NCBI GenBank assembly: GCA_030427245.1
Contig: JAUHXA010000034.1
Coordinates: forward strand, 1 to 64,000
DNA length: 64,000 bases
Direction of reading: 5' to 3'
DNA from: Bacteroidia bacterium
GTDB taxonomy: Bacteria; Bacteroidota; Bacteroidia; Chitinophagales; UBA2359
Shown: one piece after another, positions 15,587 through 24,687 of the stretch
Layout: each line of letters starts with the position of its first letter
Numbering within the stretch: the first letter of the stretch is position 1
Made by a program: the position numbers and the translations under genes
The notes under the pieces: generated by a model
Seen by the model: the letters and a program-made list of their open reading frames with translations, nothing else
Databases searched by the model: none
Told to the model about the DNA's origin: nothing

Positions 15587-18064
15587 ATGATTAAAAATAC
15601 AACGTTTTTGTTAGTTGGTATTCTTACCCTACTATTGGCACAACTGTGTTTCGGACAGCAAACTCTGCACCAACACTTACCTGTCGAACAAGAGCAATAT
15701 TCACGTGTGAAAATCTATACCAACGAATTGGGCTTGACAGAATTAAGTGCTTTGGGTGTAGAAATCGATCATGGTGAATACAAAAAAGGAGTTTGGTTTG
15801 AGAGTGATTTTTCGGCAACTGATCTCAAAAAAATTGCAGCTGCAGGATTTAGTTACGATGTGGTTCACAAAGATGTTGTGGCACATTATATGAGCAAAGA
15901 CCGAGAATCTTCCCATTCACATTTACCAACCAAGAAGGCGGGTTGTGCTGCAACAACGGACAGTGGAGTAGGGGATTATCCTGTTCCTGAAGATTTTGAA
16001 TTGGGAGATATGGGAGGCTTTTTTACCTACCAAGAGATGTTGGAACACCTCGACAACATGGCTACAAAATACCCCCATTTAATCACAGTTAAAGATACGA
16101 TAGGGGACTTCAAAACCCACGATGACAATGTGTTACATTGGGTTAAAATCTCTGATTCTCCAAACATGGATGAAGACGAACCTGAAATTCTTTATACCGC
16201 ATTGCATCATGCAAGAGAACCAATGTCGCTTTCGCAGATGATATACTATATGTATTACCTACTCGAAAACTACGAAACAGACGAACATATACGATTTTTG
16301 GTAGATAATACAGAGATGTACTTTATTCCTTGTATCAATCCCGATGGTTATCAATACAACGAACTTATTCGCCCGAATGGTGGTGGAATGTGGCGAAGAA
16401 ACACAAACGACAATGATAACAATGGAAGTTTTAGCCCACAAACTGATGGAGTGGATTTAAACAGAAACTATGATTGGGAATGGGGTAGAGACAATTTTGG
16501 CTCATCAAACAATCCAACAAGCGATACTTATCGAGGTTCAAGCCCTGCTTCAGAACCCGAAACACAAGCCGTTCAGTTCTTTTGCGAACAACACGATTTT
16601 AAAATTGCACTCAACTACCATGCTTTTAGCGATTTATTGATTTATCCGTGGGGATACCTTGAAGATTTTTACACACCCGATTCAGCGCTTTATGTGAACT
16701 ATGCAGAGGTCATGACCCAAGAAAACAACTACTTAGCAGGAACGGGAAATCAAACCGTCGGGTATTTGGTCAATGGTGATTCGGATGATTGGATGTATGG
16801 TCAGCAAACGACCAAGAACAAGATTTTTGCCTTTACGCCCGAAATAGGTAACTCGGACGATGGCTTTTGGCCCTCCTCCAATCGCATTTTACCCCTTTGC
16901 CAAGAAAATATGTGGCAAAACATCGTTACGGCTTCTTTGGTACACAATTTTGCGAAAATTACAGATACGACTCCTTTATATGTCAATGAACTGCAATCCA
17001 ATTTTTCTTTTGAACTCATACGGTTGGGGCTGGAAGACGGTGCTCCTGTTACGGTATCTGTAGAAGCGACCAACGATGCGATCAGTACAGTAGGAACTCC
17101 TCAAACGTATACTTTAGATGCTCCTCTTAGCACAATTGTAGGAGAGATGGCCTATGAGCTTCGCAGCGATATTGCAGTAGGGGATTTGATAGAGTTTGAT
17201 TTCTTATTGGATAATCACCAAGGAAATGTACAGCGAATAAGCGTTTCTAAATATTATGGCGACCCCGTTGTAGATTTTGAAGACAAGGCAGATGATCTCG
17301 AAGCTTGGTCTGGCAATGATTGGGGTTTGAGTACTACTGAATTTTATTCGAGTAATGCTTCCATTACTGATTCTCCCATTGGAGATTATGCCCCTGATGC
17401 CAACAATCAATTGACCCTTAGTGAAGTGATTGACTTAAACGACTGCGATGCGGCAACACTAACTTTCTGGGCAAAATGGAACATTGAAGCTAATTTTGAT
17501 TATGTCCAACTTCACGCTATTGACTCTGAGACAGGTGTTCAAACTCCTTTATGTGGTAAATATACTTCTTTCGGAAACTCTTATTTGGATGACGACGAAC
17601 CTATTTATGATGGGGTACAAAAAGATTGGGTACAAGAGGAGGTTTCTTTGAATGATTTTCTGGGTCAAAAAATCACCCTTCGATTTTTGTTTTGGTCGGA
17701 TTCTTTTGTGGAAGAAGATGGCTTTTATTTTGACGACCTTCAAATTTCCAAGTTGGGCGGCGAAGTAGAAACAAGCATTGCAGACTATCTTCCTAATCCC
17801 AACTTATTGTTGAGTCAAAACAGTCCCAATCCTACTGATGGTCAAACTTTTTTCAATTTCCAATTGCAGCAAGGCATGACGAGTGAAGTGGATTTGGTCG
17901 TTTACAATACTTTGGGGCAGTCGGTACATCGCCAATCCATAAACAACTCAGCCAAAGGAAAAGTGGTATTGAATGTGAGTGATTTGGAAAATGGAATGTA
18001 TTACAGTCGTTTGGAAAGTAAAGAAGGGAGTTCTAATGTGGTGAGAATATCGGTAGTGAGGTAA
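15587..18064 (+). CDS. T9SS-secreted M14 zinc carboxypeptidase
   Basis: An 825-residue secreted metallopeptidase. The signal peptide is at residues 1-23 (LLVGILTLLLAQLCFGQ), followed by a propeptide-like region to about 125. The M14 catalytic domain covers about 140-460. Zinc ligands are visible as H208 and E211 in LHHAREPM and H345 in ALNYHAFSD, with the catalytic glutamate E419 in FTPEIGNSD. A linker and a MAM/immune-inhibitor-like beta domain (about 560-720) follow, then a type A T9SS C-terminal sorting domain (about 740-825) with SQNSPNPTDG and LENGMYYSRLES. It is probably exported across the outer membrane and anchored or released. It resembles carboxypeptidase T-like enzymes; exact specificity is unknown. 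Confidence 0.93.
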   Translation: MIKNTTFLLVGILTLLLAQLCFGQQTLHQHLPVEQEQYSRVKIYTNELGLTELSALGVEIDHGEYKKGVWFESDFSATDLKKIAAAGFSYDVVHKDVVAHYMSKDRESSHSHLPTKKAGCAATTDSGVGDYPVPEDFELGDMGGFFTYQEMLEHLDNMATKYPHLITVKDTIGDFKTHDDNVLHWVKISDSPNMDEDEPEILYTALHHAREPMSLSQMIYYMYYLLENYETDEHIRFLVDNTEMYFIPCINPDGYQYNELIRPNGGGMWRRNTNDNDNNGSFSPQTDGVDLNRNYDWEWGRDNFGSSNNPTSDTYRGSSPASEPETQAVQFFCEQHDFKIALNYHAFSDLLIYPWGYLEDFYTPDSALYVNYAEVMTQENNYLAGTGNQTVGYLVNGDSDDWMYGQQTTKNKIFAFTPEIGNSDDGFWPSSNRILPLCQENMWQNIVTASLVHNFAKITDTTPLYVNELQSNFSFELIRLGLEDGAPVTVSVEATNDAISTVGTPQTYTLDAPLSTIVGEMAYELRSDIAVGDLIEFDFLLDNHQGNVQRISVSKYYGDPVVDFEDKADDLEAWSGNDWGLSTTEFYSSNASITDSPIGDYAPDANNQLTLSEVIDLNDCDAATLTFWAKWNIEANFDYVQLHAIDSETGVQTPLCGKYTSFGNSYLDDDEPIYDGVQKDWVQEEVSLNDFLGQKITLRFLFWSDSFVEEDGFYFDDLQISKLGGEVETSIADYLPNPNLLLSQNSPNPTDGQTFFNFQLQQGMTSEVDLVVYNTLGQSVHRQSINNSAKGKVVLNVSDLENGMYYSRLESKEGSSNVVRISVVR

Positions 18065-18186
18065 GAGTTCTGTGGAAAAAATATTGGCCAATAGAACTAT
18101 CTCATTAAGTAAAATTCTCGATTCTCACATCCCTTGTTCAAAGCCCAGGTTTTATCTAAATAATGTAATAATTCTAATAACTCTGC

Positions 18187-18194
18187 TAAATTTG
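18187..18194 (+). promoter_or_regulatory. -7 element TAAATTTG for the gene at 18257
   Basis: TAAATTTG matches TAnnTTTG and overlaps the upstream GTG (18194) of the longest frame. It would give a leader of about 55 nt to the ATG at 18257. No TTG box was found at the expected distance. Confidence 0.4.
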
Positions 18195-18256
18195 TGATAA
18201 AACTTGATAAAAAAGTCGTAAATTGCTTGCCATGTAATGAGTTGAATTTGGCCTCT

Positions 18257-19462
18257 ATGAAAAAGTACTTATCATATATTGTGTTTATTTTTTTGAATTT
18301 GATTGTCCTTCAATGTGTTTGGGCAACAGATGTTCCTAAAAATGAAGTTACTTTTGATTTTTACTCTGAGCAGGTTACCATCAAATACGACGCAAGGATG
18401 GTGCTGCCTATTGACAACAATATTTCTGAGGAGGTATTCAAACGCTTTTATTTTGATCTAAAAAACACCAGTTATTTAATGGTTATGAGTGGACTTCTTT
18501 CCTATCGAAAGAAAATGGAACTCAATGATTGGTTGTATTATTTACTTATTCATGAATTTGTAGAAAAAGCATTTGAAGATCAATCTAAAAATTTTCAGAC
18601 GCTCTTCAGTTGGTTTTTGTTGCACAAGTCAGGCTATCAAGTACAACTCAATTATGTGAACAACAACATTATGTTGTCTGTTTTTTCACACGATAAGATA
18701 TACGATATGCCTGTTAGGGCGCATGAAAATGGCTGGTTTGTGGAACTTACGGCCTATCAACGGCAACTCATTAACCGCAAACTCATTTCTTATCGTTCTG
18801 ACTTTAACATTAATTCTAAGGGCAAACCTTTTTCTTTTCGACTCACCCAACTACCCAATCTAAGCAATCCAACGGTTATCAAGAAGTCGTTTTCGTTTAT
18901 TCATGAAAGCAAATTACAGCCTTTCACGATAGAAATCAATAAAAGTATCATCGAAATGATGTGGCGGTATCCAGAACTGTCTATTCTTGAACACGCAAAA
19001 GTTCCTGTATCTGAACAAGTCAAAGAATCCTTCTACAAAGAATTGGACAGAATGACAGCCAATATGGACAATTTTCAAGCAGTGCGTTTTTTTCTAAGCC
19101 TCACCCGAATGTCCAAAGACTACGAAACAGATAAAAAGGCTTACAATGTCCAAAATCTTGCCTTTACGCCCGAAGAAACACTTTTCTATTTGTACTCCGA
19201 CTGCGAAGACCGTTCTGCGCTTTTTTACAATATGGTAAAGGAAGTTTTGAAAATGGATGTTGTCATGGTTGATTTCCCAGGTCATGCGAGTACCGCCGTG
19301 CACTTCGAAAAATCTCCCGACAAAGACAGAGACATCAAACCAATCTACCACAACGGTAAAGCCTATTATATTTGTGATCCAACAGGTCCTGGCAATCACC
19401 TCCGTTTGGGTGAATTTCCACAGGGATTTGAAAATGTGACTCCAAGAGTTTTAACAGAGTAA
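18257..19462 (+). CDS. Exported transglutaminase-like cysteine protease-fold protein
   Basis: A 401-residue protein. A signal peptide (MKKYLSYIVFIFLNLIVLQCVWATD) is followed by a beta-rich and helical N-terminal region of no known family. A transglutaminase-like C-terminal domain comes last. The probable catalytic triad is Cys in YSDCEDRSALFYNMV, His in FPGHASTAVHF and Asp in YYICDPTGPG, with family-like spacing. Such domains in Bacteroidota act as proteases, transglutaminases or inactive binding modules. The ATG at 18257 is preferred over GTG at 18194 because the signal peptide starts there and a -7 element lies upstream. The asnB gene follows after 77 bases. Confidence 0.8.
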   Translation: MKKYLSYIVFIFLNLIVLQCVWATDVPKNEVTFDFYSEQVTIKYDARMVLPIDNNISEEVFKRFYFDLKNTSYLMVMSGLLSYRKKMELNDWLYYLLIHEFVEKAFEDQSKNFQTLFSWFLLHKSGYQVQLNYVNNNIMLSVFSHDKIYDMPVRAHENGWFVELTAYQRQLINRKLISYRSDFNINSKGKPFSFRLTQLPNLSNPTVIKKSFSFIHESKLQPFTIEINKSIIEMMWRYPELSILEHAKVPVSEQVKESFYKELDRMTANMDNFQAVRFFLSLTRMSKDYETDKKAYNVQNLAFTPEETLFYLYSDCEDRSALFYNMVKEVLKMDVVMVDFPGHASTAVHFEKSPDKDRDIKPIYHNGKAYYICDPTGPGNHLRLGEFPQGFENVTPRVLTE

Positions 19463-19539
19463 TGATACTTTGGACGAAAGAAGCAAAACCTAAATAATTA
19501 AAGTAAGTTACTAGTCACAAATTAATCAATCACCATTTT

Positions 19540-21393
19540 ATGTGTGGCATCTCGGGATTTTACTCCTCCTCCTTCAAACATCATGCAGCAGCTCTCCAAC
19601 AAATGACTGATACTTTGTCGCATAGAGGCCCTGACGCAGACAATTATTTCTTTGAAGCCAAAAAAACAGGTCACATAGGATTGGGGCATAGACGATTGAG
19701 TATTATAGACTTATCCGCAGAAGCCAACCAACCTTTTTACTCCAAAGATGGACGATATGTGATGGTCTTCAATGGTGAAATATACAACTATCAGTCCATT
19801 TCCCAACAATTGAAGTTGGAATGTCGCACTTCCTCCGATACTGAGGTTATCATAGAAGCCTTTGCCAAAATAGGTACGGCAGTCATCGAATTGCTCAATG
19901 GCATGTTTGCAATGGTGATTTATGACACAGAAACCAATCAACTTTACTTTTTTAGAGACAGATTGGGTATCAAACCCCTGTATTATTGGTGGAACGGACA
20001 CGATTTGTTTTTTGCTTCCGAAATCAAAGCGATTGCAGCAATCGCTCCAACATTGAAGGTCAATCAGTCGGCGATTGCTTCATTTCTGCATTTGGGTTAT
20101 GTGCCATGCCCACATACTTTTTATCAAAATATTTACCAACTGCCCGCCGGAAATGCAGCACTTTTTGCAAATGGAGAGCTTCAAATTCAACTTTTTTGGC
20201 AGCTAAAAAAACAAATCCAATCTAAAACACTTCAAGATGAAACGACTGCAAAAGAGGAGCTTCGTCGTTTACTTCAATCTTCGGTTGAATATCGTTTGAT
20301 TGCAGATGTGCCGATTGGCACTTTTTTGAGTGGCGGAATTGATTCGAGTATGGTGACTGCAATGGCTCAATCTGTCACCGATAAACAAGTTAAAACTTTC
20401 TCTATTGGCTTCAAAGACAGTAAGTTCAATGAAAGCGATTATGCTCGAAAAGTTGCAAAACACCTTCAAACAGACCACCACGAATTTATACTTTCGGAAC
20501 AAGAAGCGATTGACCAAGTTGAAAATTTATTGGACATCTACGACCAACCTTTTGCTGATAGTTCTGCAATTCCAACGCTTCTAGTATCGCAGATGGCGCG
20601 AAAGCATGTTACTGTTGCATTGTCGGGAGATGGTGGAGATGAATTGTTTATGGGATACGGTATGTACAACTGGGCAAAGCGTTTATCGAATCCGCTCCTC
20701 CAAACTTTCCGCAAGCCCATCGCCAAACTATTGCAGCAATCACCCAAACATCGACATCAAAGAGCTGCATTGGTTTTTAATGCTCCCAAAAAGACAAAAC
20801 AGAGAAGTCATATTTTTTCACAAGAACAATATTTTTTCAGCGAGCAAGAGATTGAAGAATTGTTGCTTGATGCTTCAAAAACCAAACCTTGTGTTCTTTT
20901 CTTCAATGAGGACAAAACACAATTGGCTCGCAAACTGTCTGCTGAAGAACAGCAGGCTTTGTTTGACCTTCAATATTACTTGCCAGATGATTTATTGACG
21001 AAAGTAGATCGGGCAAGTATGCAGCACAGTTTGGAAGTACGTGTGCCACTTTTAGACCATCGTTTGGTTGAATTTGCAATGAATTTAGATATTTCTTTGA
21101 AGATTCAAAATGGGGATTCTAAGTACTTATTAAAACAAGTCCTGTACGATTATGTACCTGCTGAACACTTCAATCGCCCAAAATGGGGTTTTTCGATTCC
21201 CTTAGCTCGTTGGCTTCAAAATGACCTTCGCTATTTGATAGATGCTTATTTAGCAGATAGTTTGGTGAAAAATTTAGGCTTGGTGAATGTTTCGATTGTG
21301 CGAAAATTGAAGGAGGATTTTTTGGGAGGAAAGGAATATTTATTCAATCGGATTTGGGTGTTGGTTTTATTGCACAGGTTTTTATCAAAATAA
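19540..21393 (+). CDS. asnB: Asparagine synthase (glutamine-hydrolysing)
   Basis: A 617-residue AsnB. It converts aspartate, glutamine and ATP to asparagine, glutamate, AMP and PPi. The mature protein would begin with the nucleophile Cys2 (MCGISGFYSS). The glutaminase domain (1 to about 190) has LSHRGPDADN, GLGHRRLSIIDLS and FNGEIYN. The synthetase domain carries the PP-loop LSGGIDSSMV near 263-272, and SGDGGDELFMGY. Length near 615 residues matches the AsnB type common in Bacteroidota and Bacillota. Some close homologues serve in exopolysaccharide or lasso-type clusters, but no such partners are nearby, so a housekeeping role is likely. Confidence 0.94.
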   Translation: MCGISGFYSSSFKHHAAALQQMTDTLSHRGPDADNYFFEAKKTGHIGLGHRRLSIIDLSAEANQPFYSKDGRYVMVFNGEIYNYQSISQQLKLECRTSSDTEVIIEAFAKIGTAVIELLNGMFAMVIYDTETNQLYFFRDRLGIKPLYYWWNGHDLFFASEIKAIAAIAPTLKVNQSAIASFLHLGYVPCPHTFYQNIYQLPAGNAALFANGELQIQLFWQLKKQIQSKTLQDETTAKEELRRLLQSSVEYRLIADVPIGTFLSGGIDSSMVTAMAQSVTDKQVKTFSIGFKDSKFNESDYARKVAKHLQTDHHEFILSEQEAIDQVENLLDIYDQPFADSSAIPTLLVSQMARKHVTVALSGDGGDELFMGYGMYNWAKRLSNPLLQTFRKPIAKLLQQSPKHRHQRAALVFNAPKKTKQRSHIFSQEQYFFSEQEIEELLLDASKTKPCVLFFNEDKTQLARKLSAEEQQALFDLQYYLPDDLLTKVDRASMQHSLEVRVPLLDHRLVEFAMNLDISLKIQNGDSKYLLKQVLYDYVPAEHFNRPKWGFSIPLARWLQNDLRYLIDAYLADSLVKNLGLVNVSIVRKLKEDFLGGKEYLFNRIWVLVLLHRFLSK

Positions 21394-21398
21394 AAAAA

Positions 21399-21531
21399 CA
21401 TACTACTGTACATTTTTAATTCAACCACAAAAGGCACAAAGAAAACAAAAGTAAAGACCTGAAATTCAATAACCTCTTTTGTGCCCTTTTGCTACTTTTG
21501 TGGTTCAAAAATCATTTTGTATAGTAGTATG
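21399..21531. repeat. Imperfect 133-bp palindromic intergenic repeat
   Basis: The ends CATACTACTGTACA (21399-21412) and TGTATAGTAGTATG (21518-21531) are inverted copies with one mismatch. Further in, AACCACAAAAG pairs with CTTTTGTGGTT, and a GCACAAAG / CTTTTGTGC pair follows. The two arms differ by indels. No coding potential is seen. The left-end word recurs at 125-137. It resembles dispersed palindromic intergenic elements. Confidence 0.6.
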
Positions 21532-21533
21532 AT

Positions 21534-21570
21534 AAAAAAAGCACCCCGATAGAATCGAAGTGCTTTTTAT
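21534..21570 (-). terminator. Terminator of the barrel-like protein gene
   Basis: On the minus strand AGCACTTCGAT (21564-21554) and ATCGGGGTGCT (21550-21540) pair over 11 bp, using two G-T wobbles. A run of seven T follows (21539-21533). A plus-strand T-run also exists, but the stem is weaker in that direction (A-C mismatches). Confidence 0.75.
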
Positions 21571-21621
21571 TATTGATGGGTCAAACAATTAGCCATCAAG
21601 CTATTTACAGTGCAATTTATA

Positions 21622-22524
21622 TTAGTTGTCTTTTGGAGGATTCTCCCAGCTTTCACCGTGGTTAGAACCGTTACCATTTTGGCTACCTTCGTTGTTGCCA
21701 CTTGGTTTAGGCGTTGGCGTAGGTTTTTGAGTTGGGGTTGTTTTCGGTTTGGTTTTGACTATCACTTTTGGCGAAGAAGGATTTGTTTGAGGAGTTGTGT
21801 TAGGTGAAGGCGTTGGACTTGTTTGGGGTTGTGTTTGAGGGTTTGGATTGATGGGAGGGGTCGTTGTTTTCACCCGACCATCTCCAGAATTACCCGTTTG
21901 TGAACCACCTTTAGAGCCTCCAGAGGTGCCATAGCCACCATTGCCAGAAGAACTGCCGCTGCTACTGCCTTTGCCACCACCAGAACCAAAGTGCCATCTT
22001 AGGGAGAAGGCTGCTCCTACCTCAAAAGGCTTTGGATGATCATTGAAGTTGTAAGCAGGCTTGATGTCAATCGAAGCATTCAACGGAACACCGGGGAATT
22101 TGTATTGAACTCCAGCAATTGCATCTACCCCTAAAAATACACTTTTGGGGTCTTCATTTCCCAAATCTATATTGAGTAAATCTATGAATGTCTGTGCAGC
22201 ACTTTTGCGAACTTTTCCAAGGTGCATTCCACCTCCAACAAACCATGTCAAACCACCACGATAAGACAAAGGCTGATGGTATTCGTACAATCCTGTCAAT
22301 CGTACATCGTATTTATTAAGTGTTCCCAAGCCTTCGAGATAGCTATTTTGATTCATTTGATGTTGAATCGTCAATCCCAAATCAGAACCCATTGTGCCTG
22401 TTCCCAAACGGACACCCATTAAGGTGCTGGGTGTAGAAGCATTTGCTTTGGATAGTGAATAAGTCTGTGCTTGAATAGAACTGACTGCAATAAATAAACT
22501 AAAGAAGAGGAGTAAATTTTTCAT
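21622..22524 (-). CDS. Outer-membrane barrel-like protein with a Pro/Thr-rich tail
   Basis: A 300-residue protein with a clear signal peptide (MKNLLLFFSLFIAVSSIQAQ). Residues about 22-180 show alternating beta-strand character with Gly/Tyr turns (LGTGTMGSDLGLTIQHQ, YRGGLTWFVGGGMHLG, SIDIKPAYNF and AFSLRWHFGSGGG), typical of small eight-stranded outer-membrane barrels. The strand ending in an aromatic at LRWHF fits a barrel C-terminus. From about 183 the chain becomes Gly/Ser-rich, then Pro/Thr/Asn-rich and unstructured to the end. The barrel assignment is inferred from pattern. The function of the tail is unknown; it could reach the cell surface. A hairpin lies just before the start codon and a good terminator downstream. 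Confidence 0.72.
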   Translation of the reverse strand: MKNLLLFFSLFIAVSSIQAQTYSLSKANASTPSTLMGVRLGTGTMGSDLGLTIQHQMNQNSYLEGLGTLNKYDVRLTGLYEYHQPLSYRGGLTWFVGGGMHLGKVRKSAAQTFIDLLNIDLGNEDPKSVFLGVDAIAGVQYKFPGVPLNASIDIKPAYNFNDHPKPFEVGAAFSLRWHFGSGGGKGSSSGSSSGNGGYGTSGGSKGGSQTGNSGDGRVKTTTPPINPNPQTQPQTSPTPSPNTTPQTNPSSPKVIVKTKPKTTPTQKPTPTPKPSGNNEGSQNGNGSNHGESWENPPKDN

Positions 22525-22526
22525 AC

Positions 22527-22559
22527 GGTAAAAGGTTTGTTAGTTGGATGCCTTTTACC
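22527..22559 (-). promoter_or_regulatory. Leader hairpin abutting the start codon
   Basis: GGTAAAAGG (22527-22535) and CCTTTTACC (22551-22559) form a perfect 9-bp stem with a 15-nt loop. Its base lies two nucleotides before the ATG at 22524, within the ribosome-contact region of the mRNA. Confidence 0.5.
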
Positions 22560-22694
22560 ATTGTTCGTTTAATCGTGGTCAGAAATAAAATCACAGATTT
22601 TTCAGATCTCCAAAGTATCACAAAAAATGAAGGGAAATATCCCTATTGCTTATTCTCTCCATTCCCAAAATAAAACGGTCTCGCTGTCAAGTAA

Positions 22695-23777
22695 CTATTC
22701 AAACTGCTGATAAACTTCCTTCAAAAACTCTATTCCTTGTTGATGGATTAAAGTCGTATCCCAATGATAAAAAGCCACATTCAAACTTTCTGAGTTTACC
22801 ACCTGCCGGCAAATAGCTGCTGCTTCTTTCAATGTACTTTCTTCAATTCCTTCCAATCGAATCACATCTCCCTTTCGCAAATAACGGTTTCCCGCAACAG
22901 TATCTTGTTGGAGCATATACACGTCCTTTTTTACTTCTTTAAAATCTCCCATTTCCTTCAATCTCGCCTCATTCAAATCATTGAAAATACCCGAAAATTT
23001 ACCTCCATGAAACCATACGCCCCATTCAAAAATCGGCAAGGCGACATCCAAAGGCAAATCATAGCGGGTTTTGGAAGAAATATATTGGCGGCCTATTTGA
23101 TTGTCTAATATAGAATTGCGAGTATTGGCCTCTTTGATTTTGCCCATATTGTAGTACATCAACATGCCTTTGTCGATAGGGGGAACACCCGTTTTTTCGG
23201 CATATTTGATTTGGTGTAAACGAATAGTTGCGGAGAGTGAAATATGGGCATCAAAGTGTTTTCGGAATTGGGCTAAAAAGTGAAAATAGGCTTGTCGAGT
23301 TGAAGCTGTCCAATCACAATCCAATTGAATTTCTTCAATGTTGGTCTTATCCGTTTTCTTCAATATAAATTGGATTTTTTTTGCTGCTTTTTCTGCCAAG
23401 TCTTCAATGTCTTTGTTTTCCTTCAATTGTTGAAAAACCTTGTTTTCGATGTAAATACAAGGAATCAAACCCAAAGAATCACCTTCAGGTTGGGAGAGGT
23501 CAGGAACTTGTGATTGAAAATCAATGATGGCGGTGGGAATCGCTCCTGTTGGAGGTTGCCATATAATGTCGAAGAAACGGACATATAGGTTTTTCAAGCC
23601 CAAATTCACTATTGCTTCTTTGTCGGATTGTTGGAGCTTGAAGGTTTGCTTCCAGTGATAAAACGAGGGGCCAATGGTGTGAGAGGTGGAAGTAGTGGGT
23701 TGTTTGGTATTGCAGGAGCTAATTATTAGCAAAAACAAAAAAGTCGCTAATTTGTTAATTTTCAAATATTTGAACAT
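22695..23777 (-). CDS. Hypothetical lipoprotein, possible TIM-barrel enzyme
   Basis: A 360-residue lipoprotein with a lipobox (FLFLLIISSC, lipidated Cys near residue 22). The body starts with SFYHWKQTFKL and has a repeated strand-helix rhythm suggesting a (beta/alpha)8 barrel. Segments resembling barrel strand ends are NLYVRFFDIIW, LIPCIYIEN, IEEIQLDCDWTAS, ISLSATIRL, GMLMYYNMG and VALPIFEWGVWF. Acidic residues at strand ends (D in DCDW, E in FEWG) would suit a glycoside hydrolase-like active site. I cannot assign a family, and the barrel is an inference. The gene stands alone, divergent from another small lipoprotein gene. Confidence 0.68.
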   Translation of the reverse strand: MFKYLKINKLATFLFLLIISSCNTKQPTTSTSHTIGPSFYHWKQTFKLQQSDKEAIVNLGLKNLYVRFFDIIWQPPTGAIPTAIIDFQSQVPDLSQPEGDSLGLIPCIYIENKVFQQLKENKDIEDLAEKAAKKIQFILKKTDKTNIEEIQLDCDWTASTRQAYFHFLAQFRKHFDAHISLSATIRLHQIKYAEKTGVPPIDKGMLMYYNMGKIKEANTRNSILDNQIGRQYISSKTRYDLPLDVALPIFEWGVWFHGGKFSGIFNDLNEARLKEMGDFKEVKKDVYMLQQDTVAGNRYLRKGDVIRLEGIEESTLKEAAAICRQVVNSESLNVAFYHWDTTLIHQQGIEFLKEVYQQFE

Positions 23778-23814
23778 AGTCGAAGCAATAGCATTTTTTT
23801 TAAAAAAATAATTA

Positions 23815-23846
23815 TTGTGTTTGGAGAGAGATGAATCCTATTTTTG
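23815..23846 (+). promoter_or_regulatory. Promoter of the lipoprotein gene at 23967
   Basis: TTG (23815-23817), a 21-base spacer and TATTTTTG (23839-23846) fit the Bacteroidota consensus. The predicted leader to the ATG at 23967 is long, about 115 nt, and starts with a small CGTC-AAA-GACG hairpin. Confidence 0.6.
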
Positions 23847-23966
23847 CAGAAAAACGTCAAAGACGAGTTTGGGTGTTTAAGATTCCTTTTTCATTGATGA
23901 TGTCGTCTGTGACCAAAATACTGTCCTTTTAGACAACCTTTTCTGTAAAAACAATCTAATTTCCTT

Positions 23967-24548
23967 ATGAAAAATATTCTGTGTATTTTGATTTGTATTT
24001 GGTTTATAACAAGTTGTGTGACGGACAACTCCGAAAATTTGGACAAAGATACAGCATCTTCCTCTAATTCAGGTATCAATAAAACAGAAAGAAAATCGAA
24101 CACTACTGAGGCTCTTTCTATTGCAGAAATCAATCAACGATTGAATTTGGATAATAAGTTCAAAAATGTAGAGGGTATAGAATTGAATGAGCGAGATGTT
24201 TTGAATACAGTGGGTGTGATAGATGCGGTTCGTTACAATTATACAACACGAGAAAATATAAATACAGGTATAAGCGCTAAGTTTTATCTGGCTCTTTATC
24301 AATATAAAACAGCGGATGATGCGGTGACAGCTCTTCAGTATTATATGGAAGTAGCAGAAACTTCAAATGGTTTTTGGCGGTTTCACGATTTTCTGATTCC
24401 AATTGGAAAAAACATCTTATGGCTTCATGGGGATTGTACGCTTCCTGAACAAAATTGGGACAAAGCAATAGAAGCGATTACCCAAACTTTGTCGGAAGTG
24501 CCGAAAAGTATAGCCTGCAAGTGTAGTGAATCTTGTGTATATGAATGA
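23967..24548 (+). CDS. Hypothetical lipoprotein
   Basis: A 193-residue lipoprotein. The signal sequence MKNILCILICIWFITSC ends in a lipobox with the lipidated Cys near residue 17. A Ser/Thr/Asn-rich linker (18-50) follows, then a compact domain of about 140 residues with LSIAEINQRLNLDNKFKNV and GDCTLPEQNWDKAIEAITQTL. The C-terminus has a CKCSESC cysteine cluster. No family was recognised. It is likely anchored in the inner or outer membrane facing the periplasm. The promoter at 23815-23846 serves it, and the yebC promoter lies downstream, so it is a single-gene unit. Confidence 0.72.
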   Translation: MKNILCILICIWFITSCVTDNSENLDKDTASSSNSGINKTERKSNTTEALSIAEINQRLNLDNKFKNVEGIELNERDVLNTVGVIDAVRYNYTTRENINTGISAKFYLALYQYKTADDAVTALQYYMEVAETSNGFWRFHDFLIPIGKNILWLHGDCTLPEQNWDKAIEAITQTLSEVPKSIACKCSESCVYE

Positions 24549-24624
24549 GTAGTGTGAACTTTAGTTTGACGCTGTTTTTTGACGCAGCAAGTTCTATCCC
24601 TCTTTATGAATAGCAAAAACGGGC

Positions 24625-24656
24625 TTTGTTTTTCATTCATTAGTTTAGTAATTTTG
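24625..24656 (+). promoter_or_regulatory. yebC promoter
   Basis: TTTG (24625-24628), a 20-base spacer and TAATTTTG (24649-24656) are an excellent match to the Bacteroidota primary promoter consensus. The predicted start is near 24662, about 26 nt before the ATG. Confidence 0.75.
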
Positions 24657-24687
24657 TGGCAAAATAACCTTACAATAGATTATCATT

